From the NCBI RefSeq assembly GCF_900104655.1, contig NZ_FNWD01000002.1:434001-498000 (forward strand): a stretch of 64,000 nucleotides of DNA, given 5' to 3'. The position numbers and the translations under genes are program-made. The first letter of the stretch is position 1, and the number at the start of each line of letters is the position of its first letter. The notes below the pieces were generated by a model. The model was given only the letters and a program-made list of their open reading frames with translations, was not told the origin of the DNA and did not search any database. This document shows, piece by piece, positions 41,698 to 51,309 of this stretch. This stretch comes from Millionella massiliensis. Its GTDB lineage: Bacteria > Bacteroidota > Bacteroidia > Bacteroidales > Rikenellaceae.

Positions 41698-44600
41698 TCA
41701 GACGCAGGCCTTCTCCTGCTGTTTTAGGTTGTTGACCATCAGGTGGAGCCGGTTTAGCACGTTCACTTCGCTCACGCCGCTGTCGAAGTCGAGAAACAGC
41801 AGCCCCATCTGAGGGAACATGTCACGAACCTTTTTCTCAATCCCCTTCGAGATGATGTGGTTGGCGATGCACCCGAAAGGCTGGAGGCTGATCACATTCC
41901 GAACGCCGGAGTTGGCAAAACCGACCATCTCGGCTGCAATCAGCCACCCCTCGCCAAACTGGGCCGTCAGCGGCACCAGACGTGAGGCATGTTCGGCCTC
42001 CTCGAAGATCTGACCAAACGGGATGTGGTATCGGAATGCACTGCACGCCCGATTCGCCTTGTCGAGATAACCGTTGGCCCACTTGTAAAGCTGGTCGAAA
42101 ACAAACTCCGGAATGATCGAACCACCGGTCAGGTGAGCCGCCTTGTTGACCTTGCGGTTAACGAAAGCCTGCATAAAGAAGTTGATGATCGTGGGGGGCA
42201 CCACCTCGATTCCTTCATCGGCCAGCCAATGCAGGATATCCTTATGGCTGAACGAGTTGAGTTTCAGGTAAATTTCGCCGACCACCCCCACTTTGGGACG
42301 CGGGGTGGCGTCGGGAACGACAATCGCATCGAAAGCGGCGGCCGCCTCACTCAACAAGCGGAACAGCGCATCCGGATCGCGACGTTCAATATGGGGAAGC
42401 GCACGCTCGATATAGGTTTTACGCAGCTGTTCGGCCTCGCCCTGGATACGCTCGCGAATAACGGAGGCGAAGTAGAATTTGGCCATACAGTCGCCGTAGA
42501 TCAGCCCGGCCAGGGCGATCGGCGCCATTTTGAACCAGTTGATTTTCAACCCGGACTCGATCTCGCCGCCCGACGTGAGCGAAATGACGGGCACCTGCGA
42601 GAATCCGGCATCCACGACCGCCTTTTTCAGCAACGTAAGGTAGTTGGTCGCACGACACTGACCGCCGGTCTGCGTTACGACCAGAGCAACCTCGTCGGGA
42701 TTGTAACGCCCGGACTCCAGCGCTTTGACCAGATCGCCGACCACCAGCGTAGCGGGGTAGCACACCTCGTTGTTGGCATATTTCAGGCCGCAATCCACCG
42801 TAGCACCGTCGGGGCGGGGCAGCGTCTCAGCCTGATAGCCGGCCGCACGGAAAAGCGACTCGATAATCTCAACGTGGGCATCGGAGAAGTGGGGGATCAG
42901 GAATTTACGTTTTCGGTCGGCTTTCGTATAGGGCTTCGTCGTGACGAAAGGCTGAATGGCAGGCGCATCGGCTCCGGCCTTGAATTTCAGGCTCTCGATC
43001 AACGAACGTACGCGCAATTTCAACGATCCGATGTTGTTGACGTCGTCGATCTTGAGGATCGTCAACGTTTTGCCACGACGTTTGAGGATCGCCCGCACTT
43101 CGTCGAGCAGGAAGGCGTCGGGGCCACAGCCGAACGAGGTCATCTGCACAAAATGAACATCGTCGCCCTGTTCGGCCACCCACTGCGCCGCCTTCAGGAT
43201 ACGATTCACGTAGCTCCACTGCGGCACCGAGTGAACATGTGTAATATCGATGTCGTCATTGCCGCGAACGACATCCTCCGAGATAACATTCACACCAAAA
43301 CCAGCGATCATGTCGGAGAGTTTGTGCTGGATCAGCGGGTCGGTATGGTAGGGGCGTCCGGCCAGCAGAATGGTCCGCTCGCCACGGCGTTTGCTGCGCT
43401 CCATGAGGCGGAGGTTCATGATTTTGACCTTCGACCGGTACTCTTTTTCAGCGGCCAACGCCTTTTCGACGGCCCGTTTGACGGTTGCATCGGCGACACC
43501 CAGCGTACGCAGGTAGTCCCGACAGCAGAGGTATAGCCCCTTGTGATCCTTGAACGTGATGGTGGGCGCATCGAAAGGAATACCGTACTTGCCGGCCGGG
43601 TCGATCGAGTTTTTCAGCACCTCGGCATACCCCGAAACTACCGGACAGTTGAAACTGTTATTCTCCTGCACGCCGTCACGCTGTTCGTATATGGTGAACG
43701 GGTAGAAGATGCGGTCGACTTTGCGGTCAATCAGGTCGAGCACATGGCTGTGAGCCAGTTTGGCCGGGAAACAGATGTTATCCGACATCACCGATCCGAC
43801 CCCTTGTTCGTAGCGCCGCATGGTCGAAGGCTCCGACAGCACGACCCGAAAACCGCTCTCGGTAAAGAGCGTATGCCAGAAGGGGAAATCTTCGTACATC
43901 CCCAGAATACGGGGAATGCCGATGGTCACAGCGGGAGCCGGTACGATCGGCCCCTTAACGACACCGGTCGGTGCCGACGCGGGAATCGCAGCCGGGGGAA
44001 CAACCGCCGCATCGGGTCTAGACGCAGCGGCAGCCCGTTCAAACAATAACTCGTACTTACGGGTATAAACGTTATCACCGGTACGACTCTCGGCACCGCG
44101 GTTGGTAAACACCTTTTCGCACTTGTTGCCGGAGTAGTAGACGTTACCGTTATTGAAGGTGTAACGGGTCACGAAACACTGGTTTTCGCACCCTTTGCAC
44201 TGGGTCTGGCGCGACGTATAATCGGCCGTCTGCAGGATCTGGTTCAACGCCACCCCTTTTTCCCCCCGGGCCTGCTCACGAGCGTACAGGGCACACCCGA
44301 AGGCCCCCATCAGCTCCGGAATATCGGTAAAGGCAACGAGCACGCCGGCCAGTTTCTCGAAAGCCCGTACGATCGACCGGTTGCGCATCGTGCCGCCCTG
44401 TACGACCACATGGTCGCCCAATTCGGCAAGGTTTTTCAGTTTCAGCACTTTATAGAGACAGTTCTTGACAACCGAATAGGCCAGCCCGGCCGAGATGTCG
44501 GCCACGGATGCCCCCTCGCGCAGGAACTGTTTCACTTTGGAGTTCATGAAGACCGTGCAGCGCGTCCCCAGATCGCACGGGGCCTCGGCCGTACAGGCCA

Positions 44601-46044
44601 TCGACGCGAATTCGGTCACCGAGTGTTGCAGCGAACCGGCAAAGGCCGAAATAAACGATCCGCAACCGGATGAACAGGCTTCGTTGATCTCGACACGGTA
44701 GAGCGCACCGTTTTCGACGAAGAGCGCCTTCATGTCCTGCCCGCCGATGTCCAGAATGAACGACACCTCGGGGTCCACTTTACGGGCTGCCAGGTAGTGG
44801 GCGATCGTTTCGATGATGCCACCGTTCAAGCCGAACGCAGCACGGAGCAGGTCCTCGCCATAACCGGTCGAGCAACTGCCCTGTATCTGAATCTCCCGAC
44901 CGGCCGCAGCAGCTTCGTCAAGAAAACGCTGCAACCCCTTCTGAGCGGCTGCAATCGGGTTCCCTTCGTTATTCGCATAATACGAAAACACGATCCGCTC
45001 CTGCCGGTCGATGGCCACGATCTTCGTGGTGGTCGAACCGGAATCGATCCCCAGAAAGCAGGTCCCGTCGCATTCCGCCATGGGAACACGCGGAATGCAG
45101 GTCTCCTTTTTCGAGTCTTCCCACGCACGGAGCTCAGCCGCGTCGCGGAACAGCGGTTCGAGACGATGGGTCTGCACGAGATTCCCGTTCTGGTCGCCAC
45201 GCCGCAGACTGCCGATAAAATCGGACAGGTTCAGCGACTGATCGGCTTTCGAAGGCGAAAGGGCAGCGCCCCAGGCCGAAATCACCGGAGCATTTTCGGG
45301 TACGATATACTCCTCGTCACGGAGTCCGAGGTAACGGACAAACGCTTCACGCAAGGCGGGCGTGAAGGCGAACGGCCCGCCGCAAAAGAGCACTTTGGGC
45401 TGAACCTGGAATCCGTGCGAAAGGGTGGTAATGGTCTGCACGGCGACGGCATGAAAAACGGATGCCGAGACATCGGCCTTGCTGACGTTTCGTGCAATCA
45501 GGTTCTGGATGTCGGTTTTGGAGAATACGCCGCAACGCGAGGCAATGGGGTGAATTTTGGTTCCGGGCTGCATGGCCAGTTGTCCCATCTCGTCGACCGA
45601 GCATCCCAGCAGGGTAGCCATCTGGTCGATGAAAGCCCCGGTGCCGCCGGCACAGTTGCCGCTCATTCGCATGTCGGGCAACGCGCCCTCGCGGAAAAAG
45701 ACCATCTTGGCATCTTCACCGCCAATATCGATCAGGGTCTTGATCTCGGGGTAAACTGTCCGGATCAGGCTGGTAGCCGAAACGACCTCCTGTTCGAAGG
45801 GGAGCAAGAAACGTTCGGCGATCCCCATCCCGGCAGAACCGGTCACGGTCAACCGAATTCTCAGGTCGCCAAACCGCTCCATAACATCCGAAAACAGCGT
45901 TGCGGCTGTTCCCAACACATCGGCGTGATGGCGTTTATAGGCCGAATAGATAATCTTGCCCTGTTCGTCCACCAATACAATTTTGGCAGTAGTCGATCCT
46001 ACGTCCAAACCGGCTCGGATCCAATCTTTCCCTTGTCCGCTCAT
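41698..46044 (-). CDS. Fused acyl-CoA dehydratase activase / 2-hydroxyglutaryl-CoA dehydratase-like protein
   Basis: A 1448-residue protein from the ATG at 46044 (MSGQGKDWIRAGLDVGSTT). Two ASKHA ATPase domains of the BadF/HgdC type stand in tandem: the first with GLDVGSTTAK and GNCAGGTGAF, the second with FLGIDSGSTTTK and ACSSGCGSF, whose Cys residues can bind a [4Fe-4S] cluster. A Cys cluster CKGCENQC follows about residue 640, then DUF2229 and dehydratase-like subunit domains with PCYPA-like CFPAKLAHSH and a late CYPATLVVGDL. The family is thought to use ATP to drive low-potential electron transfer for difficult dehydrations. The partner substrate is unknown. It is monocistronic and widespread in anaerobes. 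Confidence 0.9.
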   Translation of the reverse strand: MSGQGKDWIRAGLDVGSTTAKIVLVDEQGKIIYSAYKRHHADVLGTAATLFSDVMERFGDLRIRLTVTGSAGMGIAERFLLPFEQEVVSATSLIRTVYPEIKTLIDIGGEDAKMVFFREGALPDMRMSGNCAGGTGAFIDQMATLLGCSVDEMGQLAMQPGTKIHPIASRCGVFSKTDIQNLIARNVSKADVSASVFHAVAVQTITTLSHGFQVQPKVLFCGGPFAFTPALREAFVRYLGLRDEEYIVPENAPVISAWGAALSPSKADQSLNLSDFIGSLRRGDQNGNLVQTHRLEPLFRDAAELRAWEDSKKETCIPRVPMAECDGTCFLGIDSGSTTTKIVAIDRQERIVFSYYANNEGNPIAAAQKGLQRFLDEAAAAGREIQIQGSCSTGYGEDLLRAAFGLNGGIIETIAHYLAARKVDPEVSFILDIGGQDMKALFVENGALYRVEINEACSSGCGSFISAFAGSLQHSVTEFASMACTAEAPCDLGTRCTVFMNSKVKQFLREGASVADISAGLAYSVVKNCLYKVLKLKNLAELGDHVVVQGGTMRNRSIVRAFEKLAGVLVAFTDIPELMGAFGCALYAREQARGEKGVALNQILQTADYTSRQTQCKGCENQCFVTRYTFNNGNVYYSGNKCEKVFTNRGAESRTGDNVYTRKYELLFERAAAASRPDAAVVPPAAIPASAPTGVVKGPIVPAPAVTIGIPRILGMYEDFPFWHTLFTESGFRVVLSEPSTMRRYEQGVGSVMSDNICFPAKLAHSHVLDLIDRKVDRIFYPFTIYEQRDGVQENNSFNCPVVSGYAEVLKNSIDPAGKYGIPFDAPTITFKDHKGLYLCCRDYLRTLGVADATVKRAVEKALAAEKEYRSKVKIMNLRLMERSKRRGERTILLAGRPYHTDPLIQHKLSDMIAGFGVNVISEDVVRGNDDIDITHVHSVPQWSYVNRILKAAQWVAEQGDDVHFVQMTSFGCGPDAFLLDEVRAILKRRGKTLTILKIDDVNNIGSLKLRVRSLIESLKFKAGADAPAIQPFVTTKPYTKADRKRKFLIPHFSDAHVEIIESLFRAAGYQAETLPRPDGATVDCGLKYANNEVCYPATLVVGDLVKALESGRYNPDEVALVVTQTGGQCRATNYLTLLKKAVVDAGFSQVPVISLTSGGEIESGLKINWFKMAPIALAGLIYGDCMAKFYFASVIRERIQGEAEQLRKTYIERALPHIERRDPDALFRLLSEAAAAFDAIVVPDATPRPKVGVVGEIYLKLNSFSHKDILHWLADEGIEVVPPTIINFFMQAFVNRKVNKAAHLTGGSIIPEFVFDQLYKWANGYLDKANRACSAFRYHIPFGQIFEEAEHASRLVPLTAQFGEGWLIAAEMVGFANSGVRNVISLQPFGCIANHIISKGIEKKVRDMFPQMGLLFLDFDSGVSEVNVLNRLHLMVNNLKQQEKACV

Positions 46045-46349
46045 ACCTATTTTATCCAGTGGCGCCAAAATTAACAAAAATTTATTGAACTCGTTCCTAT
46101 TTTTCAGATCTCAACCGACCCGTTTTTTGTCCACCGGAACCCGGATATTATCCTATTCACTGCGCGTCAATAAAGCCTACCCAGACCACACACGTACATA
46201 TTGCGGCGACATACCAAACAGGAATTTCCTGCAACAAATCTTCAATTTTATATCACACAATCTTTTATTCATAACTCAAAAAGATTACAAAATATTACAA
46301 CCTCTTGTAATCGAGTAAATTTGAAACACTAAACCGAGAAAAATACCCC
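46045..46349. other. 305-bp intergenic region between divergent genes
   Basis: No gene is seen. Its right end holds a promoter with a repeat-rich upstream region for the lipoprotein gene. The left part must hold the activase promoter but no good -7 match was found. Confidence 0.5.
46284..46323 (+). promoter_or_regulatory. Promoter with ATTACAA repeats for the lipoprotein gene
   Basis: TAAATTTG (46316-46323) lies 27 bases before the ATG. Upstream, ATTACAA occurs at 46284 and 46294 and its inverse TTGTAAT at 46305, so a direct and an inverted repeat overlap the -33 region, a likely regulator site. Confidence 0.5.
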
Positions 46350-47324
46350 ATGAAATTACAATCCATTTCCGTATTAAGTCTATTGGCAGCACTGACCATG
46401 ACTTCCTGCCGTCTGGACAAACCCAATCCCCTGCCCTCAGGAACCACCTGCACCGTTCAGCTCAGCCCCAAACACGAATCCGGCCTGACCGAGAGCGACG
46501 AACCGCTGACCATGGCAACCGGCGCAAAAGATCTGTACGCTATCCAGGTTTACAAAAAAGGCACTATCAACGAAGTGAAATATGCCTACGGTATCTTCGA
46601 CAACGAAGACGACATGCAGCTGGAACTGAGCGCTGGCACCACATATCGCATCGAGATCTGCATGATCGAAGAAGGAACGAGCCGGATCGCGCAGGACGAT
46701 AACGGCGGTTACCACGAACCGTTTGTTCTCAGCGGATCCAGCGGTGGCCCCGGCAAGATCACCAATCAATTCACGGCATCGATGACTCAAGGATTGAAAA
46801 CCCTGACCACCGGTTACGCCTATGTCAACCAGGAAGGGGACGAAGCAGCAGGTTACAACCGTCCTCCGATAAGCCGATACTACGGGACGGCCGAAATCAC
46901 CCCTACGGAAGACACCCGACTAACTATCGACCTGAAATGGGTATGTTTCGGGCTCACCGTCGTTCCGACAGACTTCACCGAAGGACGCATCGAAGTCGAA
47001 ATGGAGGGAGCTCCGCTACTGACCGTCTCACCCGACGCTCCCGATGCCGTGACTAAACAGATTTTCACGTTCGACCACAGCCTCAGCAGCGACGACTGGA
47101 CCGCAGACGACTACTCCGAAGAGGTTCCCATCTCCATTACATGGATCAAAGACGACGGCAGCAAGGTGCACTTCCGGTATGCCACCGATCCGACAACCAT
47201 CAAACGCAAGACCAACAAGATATTCCAAATCTCGTGCGGCAGCAGCTCCTCGGACGGCAACATGACGATTACGAAAGAGGACCCGATTCTGACCGATGAG
47301 ATCGAGACCCTTGCACTTCCATAA
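46350..47324 (+). CDS. Lipoprotein, possibly fimbrillin-like
   Basis: A 324-residue protein with a clear lipoprotein signal (MKLQSISVLSLLAALTMTSC, Cys20). The mature protein is beta-rich with an early segment LYAIQVYKKGTINEVKYAYGIFD, resembling the first strand region of Bacteroidota fimbrillin/FimB/Mfa-like surface proteins. No cluster of fimbrial genes is present. Surface exposure is likely; function is not established. Its promoter has repeats suggesting regulated expression. Confidence 0.7.
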   Translation: MKLQSISVLSLLAALTMTSCRLDKPNPLPSGTTCTVQLSPKHESGLTESDEPLTMATGAKDLYAIQVYKKGTINEVKYAYGIFDNEDDMQLELSAGTTYRIEICMIEEGTSRIAQDDNGGYHEPFVLSGSSGGPGKITNQFTASMTQGLKTLTTGYAYVNQEGDEAAGYNRPPISRYYGTAEITPTEDTRLTIDLKWVCFGLTVVPTDFTEGRIEVEMEGAPLLTVSPDAPDAVTKQIFTFDHSLSSDDWTADDYSEEVPISITWIKDDGSKVHFRYATDPTTIKRKTNKIFQISCGSSSSDGNMTITKEDPILTDEIETLALP

Positions 47325-47375
47325 AAAAATCGTATATTCGCCCAGTAACCCTTATTTATAATCGTTACAGGACAA

Positions 47376-48662
47376 ATGGAAATAGTCATAATCGTCCTGC
47401 TGCTCCTTTTGAACGGAGTGTTCGCCATGTACGAATTCTCTCTGGTATCGAGCAGCAGGGCGCGCCTGAAGAACGAAGCGGCCCGAGGCAGCCGCAGAGC
47501 TGAAAAGACCCTCCGGTTGCTCGACGAGCCGGAAAAAATTCTCTCCACCATCCAAATCGGCATCACCCTGATCGGAATCGTATCCGGTGCATTCGGGGGT
47601 GTTTCGCTGGCCGACGACGTCAAACCGCTATTTGAGAAAATCTCCTTTTTGGCGCCATACGCCAACGACCTGGCCATGATCACGGTCGTCGCGCTGATCA
47701 CCTATCTTTCGCTGATTATCGGGGAACTCGTACCCAAATCAATTGCCCTGGGAAACCCCGAACGGGTCGCTACGTTGCTGACTCCCATCATGATCGGCCT
47801 GACCAAAATCTCGTATCCGTTCGTATGGCTGCTCAGCATCTCGACCAAGGTCGTCAACCGCCTGCTCGGTATCAAGAGCGGCGACGAACGTTCGATGACC
47901 GAAGACGAAATCAAAATGATAATCCGCCAGAGCACCGAACAGGGAATCCTCGAAAAGGAGGAGACCGAGATGCTTCAGGACGTCTTCCGTTTCACCGATA
48001 AACACGCCAATGAACTGATGACCCACCGCAAGGACCTGGTCTATCTGTTCACCCGGCAGAGCCGAGAAGAGGTGCTCGAAACCATTGCCACTGCCCATTA
48101 CAGCCGTTATCTGCTCTGCGGCGACTCGACCTCCGACATTGTCGGGATGGTATCGGTCAAAGACATCCTTGAACTGTGGCGCGACGGCAAAACCTTTGAC
48201 CTGCGCGCCATTGCCACCGAACCGCTGCTGGTGCCCGAGAACCTGCAAGCAACACGCGTTCTGAAACTCTTCAAACAACATAAATGCAGCTTTGCAGCCG
48301 TCATCAGCGAATACGGCATGATCGAAGGCGTCATCACCCTGCACGACCTGGCCGAAAGCATCCTCGGCGAAGTACCGGACGAAAATGACACCGCCGAACC
48401 GGCCTACATCAAACGCAACGACGGGTCGATTCTGGTAGACGGAACCTACAGCGTCGATGATTTCATGGAAGAGATGGGCATCGTTGCAATCGATGACCTG
48501 CAAAAAGAGGATTTCAACACGTTGAGTGGTCTGGCCATGTTCATGTTAGGACGCATCCCGACCGAAGGCGACCAGTTCGACTACCGCAATCTCCATTTCG
48601 AAGTAGTTGACATGGATGCCAGCCGCGTCGACAAACTGCTGGTCACCGTCAAACCCGAATAA
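47376..48662 (+). CDS. HlyC/CorC (CNNM) family transporter
   Basis: A 428-residue protein. The DUF21/CNNM membrane domain (about residues 1-190; ILLLLLNGVFAMYEFSLVSSSRARL, then a GELVPKSIAL motif) has three to four helices. A pair of CBS domains follows (about 205-335; LMTHRKDLVYL and VLKLFKQHKCSFAAVISEYG), then the CorC_HlyC C-terminal domain (about 345-425). Homologues export Mg2+ or related divalent ions, with the CBS pair sensing nucleotide. It follows the lipoprotein gene on the same strand after 51 bases. Confidence 0.93.
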   Translation: MEIVIIVLLLLLNGVFAMYEFSLVSSSRARLKNEAARGSRRAEKTLRLLDEPEKILSTIQIGITLIGIVSGAFGGVSLADDVKPLFEKISFLAPYANDLAMITVVALITYLSLIIGELVPKSIALGNPERVATLLTPIMIGLTKISYPFVWLLSISTKVVNRLLGIKSGDERSMTEDEIKMIIRQSTEQGILEKEETEMLQDVFRFTDKHANELMTHRKDLVYLFTRQSREEVLETIATAHYSRYLLCGDSTSDIVGMVSVKDILELWRDGKTFDLRAIATEPLLVPENLQATRVLKLFKQHKCSFAAVISEYGMIEGVITLHDLAESILGEVPDENDTAEPAYIKRNDGSILVDGTYSVDDFMEEMGIVAIDDLQKEDFNTLSGLAMFMLGRIPTEGDQFDYRNLHFEVVDMDASRVDKLLVTVKPE

Positions 48663-49010
48663 TTCATCTCCGGCCGTTTGGCCAGTTCCGCGGAGAACGG
48701 TTCTTGAAATCGCAAGCCGAGAACGAAATCTTGCCGCTTAACGGAACCATACAAGCAACAAAGTAGGGAGCGGGATTTCCGTAAAAGGGAAATCCCGCTC
48801 CCTATTTCATATCACTAAAGGTTAGCCGGAGATCTACATATTATACTCTTTTCGAGCCATTGAAAATAGCCCCACTCTCATATCAATAATTCACCCCCAA
48901 GGAGGCCACCCCCAGCAAACCTTCCGGTCATATTATCATCCCGTTAGAAACATTAACCCTACATGAGAAGGGTTTGTTTCCGGGCCAAATTTCCCGGGAA
49001 GGAGATAGGC
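48663..49010. other. 348-bp intergenic region
   Basis: Apart from the terminator at 48764-48804, I see no gene, RNA or repeat. It separates the rightward CorC-type gene from the leftward lipoamide dehydrogenase gene. Confidence 0.5.
48764..48804. terminator. Perfect 17-bp hairpin terminator
   Basis: TAGGGAGCGGGATTTCC and its exact inverse GGAAATCCCGCTCCCTA flank a 7-base loop, followed by TTTC. It lies about 100 bases beyond the CorC/HlyC gene. Confidence 0.85.
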
Positions 49011-50411
49011 CTAAAGGTGAATAGCCTCTTCGTGAGCAGCAGCCGCCGCTTCCATCATCCCTTCCGACATGGTCGGGTGCGAATGGATCGTGCGGATAAT
49101 ATCCTTGGCCGAAGCACCGAGTGTCAGGGCAAGTGAAGGCTCGGCCACCATCTCCGTAACGTTCAGCCCGAAGAGGTGTGCCCCCAGCAGCTGGTCGGTC
49201 TCTGCGTCGAAGATCAACTTGACCATCCCGTCGCGATTGCCGGCCGCCGTGGCCTTACCCGAAGCCGTATAGGGGAACTTGCCGATCCGAAGCGAATAGC
49301 CCTTTTCGCGTGCCTGCGCTTCGGTCAAACCGACCGACGAAACCTCGGGAGTCGTGTAGATGCACGACGGGATCACCCGATAATCGACCGGAGCCGGATT
49401 TTTTCCGGCGATAAACTCGGCACAATGGATTGCTTCAGCAGTAGCCACATGGGCCAATGCGGCCGTCGGAATCAGGTCGCCGATGGCATAGACACCCTCG
49501 GCAGAAGTCCGATAGTGCTCATCGACCACCACTTTTCCGCGTTCGACCTGAACACCGGCAGCCTCCAGACCGATATGCTCGATATTGGCCGCAATGCCGA
49601 CAGCCGAAAGCACCACATCGGCCTCCAGTTCCTGTTCGCCCTTCTTGCCGGCCACCAGCACACGACACCCCGTGTCGGTTGTCGTCACACCTTTGACTTC
49701 GGTAGCGGTCATCACGGCGATTTTCGCCTTACGGAACGAACGTTCCAACAGTTTGGAGATCTCCTCGTCTTCGAGCGGAGCCAGCGTAGGAGCATACTCC
49801 ACGATCGTCACCCGCGTCCCCAGTGCACTGAAGAAGGTGGCAAATTCGGAGCCGATGGCACCCGATCCGATTACGACCATCGAAGCGGGCAGCTCGGTCA
49901 GCGTCAGGGCATGGCGCGAGGTAATCACCCGCCGCCCATCGACCGGAATAAACGGAAACTCACGCGGACGCGCGCCGGTAGCCAGAATGATATGCGATGC
50001 CTCGTACTGTGCGACAGTTCCGTCAGCCGCCGTTACGGCCACCGTATGAGGCGTGTCGGTCAGCGAGCCGGTTCCAACGATGACCTCCACCTTGTTCTTT
50101 TTCAACAGGAAATCGATCCCCTTGCTCATCTGCTCAGCCACGGCACGGCTGCGGGCGACCATCTTCGGCAGATCGGCCCGGCAGGCACCTTCGGCAATTT
50201 CTACGCCGTAATCGGCAGCATGGGAGGCATAGCGATAGACTTCGGCACTTTTAAGAAGCGCTTTTGTAGGAATACAGCCCCAGTTCAGACAGGTTCCCCC
50301 CAGTTCGGCCCGTTCAACCACGGCCGTACGGAGACCCAACTGTGCACAGCGTATCGCCGCGGCGTAACCGCCCGGACCGCTGCCGATGACAATCACATCG
50401 TATGACAACAT
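49011..50411 (-). CDS. lpdA: Dihydrolipoyl dehydrogenase
   Basis: A 466-residue flavoprotein, the E3 component of 2-oxoacid dehydrogenases and the glycine cleavage system. It has the FAD motif VIGSGPGGYAAAIRCAQLG (residues 6-24), the redox disulfide GGTCLNWGCIPTK (about 39-51), the NAD motif VIGSGAIGSEFATFF, and the C-terminal active-site HSHPTMSEG. Length and motifs are standard. No E1/E2 genes are in this window. A DUF4919 gene lies 27 bases upstream on the same strand. Confidence 0.95.
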   Translation of the reverse strand: MLSYDVIVIGSGPGGYAAAIRCAQLGLRTAVVERAELGGTCLNWGCIPTKALLKSAEVYRYASHAADYGVEIAEGACRADLPKMVARSRAVAEQMSKGIDFLLKKNKVEVIVGTGSLTDTPHTVAVTAADGTVAQYEASHIILATGARPREFPFIPVDGRRVITSRHALTLTELPASMVVIGSGAIGSEFATFFSALGTRVTIVEYAPTLAPLEDEEISKLLERSFRKAKIAVMTATEVKGVTTTDTGCRVLVAGKKGEQELEADVVLSAVGIAANIEHIGLEAAGVQVERGKVVVDEHYRTSAEGVYAIGDLIPTAALAHVATAEAIHCAEFIAGKNPAPVDYRVIPSCIYTTPEVSSVGLTEAQAREKGYSLRIGKFPYTASGKATAAGNRDGMVKLIFDAETDQLLGAHLFGLNVTEMVAEPSLALTLGASAKDIIRTIHSHPTMSEGMMEAAAAAHEEAIHL

Positions 50412-50438
50412 AGTTTCGTTCGTTTTTTATTGAGTGGG

Positions 50439-51212
50439 TTATTTCGGTAAGATATTCTGTTTCGACCGCGGGTTGTAGAGCGGGTTGATCTCCAGTTTGC
50501 GTTTGGGCTTGGGCAGATCGTCCAGGTAGTCGGGACGCCGCTTGTACACCTCGCTGTAATCGAAATAATAGCCTTTGTTCTTTTTGTTAGGCATGTTGTA
50601 AACCGGAGCGTACTCCACGGTGCTACTCAACACGATGAATTTGGTGAATCGCACGTCCATCAGGTTCAGCAGGTCTTCGGCGTCGTTCATATAGATGATA
50701 TACCACGGTGACTCTTCACTCAGACCGGTGCCGGTGGAGCGGATCGCCTCCATGATGCCGCGGATTTTATACATCTGAACGGCCGCCTTATCCTGCTCGT
50801 CAAGCATCTGATAGGCAAAAGCCAGTACATTGAGGTCACGCATGCTGAACGGGGCGTCTTTCAGAAGTTCATGGGCAAAACCGGCCACCCGACGATAATC
50901 GGCCGCCTCGAGGCGCGTCTTCTTGCCGAACGCCCGATTCAGGCTGTCGGCATAAGGCGAGGTCCAAAGCGGTTTGTATCCCGGTTGTTCGGGATAGCCG
51001 TAGTAGAGGTACCGGAATTCATCGACCGTGAGGGTCGTATCGCCGCGCTGATAGCGTCCCATCAGCCGGGGGTAGTAGTAAGGCGAAGTGGGGTTGGAGA
51101 CTTCGGCCGCAATTTGTGCGTAATCGACGGGGATGACCGCCAATGAGTCATCCGTCTGAGCATGAGCAACACCACACAGGGTTACCATGACGAACAAGAT
51201 CAGTTTCCGCAT
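50439..51212 (-). CDS. DUF4919 exported protein
   Basis: A 257-residue protein from the ATG at 51212 (MRKLILFVMVTLCGVAHAQ), a signal peptide cleaved after AHA. The mature part has the DUF4919 pattern: PVDYAQIAAEVSNP, then YYYPRLMGRYQRGDTTLTVDEFRYLYYGYPEQ, with a TPR-like helical middle (NVLAFAYQMLDEQDKAAVQMYK). The family is confined largely to Bacteroidota and its function is unknown. A TTG six bases upstream was not used. Confidence 0.85.
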   Translation of the reverse strand: MRKLILFVMVTLCGVAHAQTDDSLAVIPVDYAQIAAEVSNPTSPYYYPRLMGRYQRGDTTLTVDEFRYLYYGYPEQPGYKPLWTSPYADSLNRAFGKKTRLEAADYRRVAGFAHELLKDAPFSMRDLNVLAFAYQMLDEQDKAAVQMYKIRGIMEAIRSTGTGLSEESPWYIIYMNDAEDLLNLMDVRFTKFIVLSSTVEYAPVYNMPNKKNKGYYFDYSEVYKRRPDYLDDLPKPKRKLEINPLYNPRSKQNILPK

Positions 51213-51309
51213 AGACAAAATTCAAAAAGCCCTGCTCGCAGAGGGCGGGGCAGGGCAAATATACGTAAATTATGCGACTGGGAAAGTCGCCGGCGGCATC
51301 TCTTCGGGA

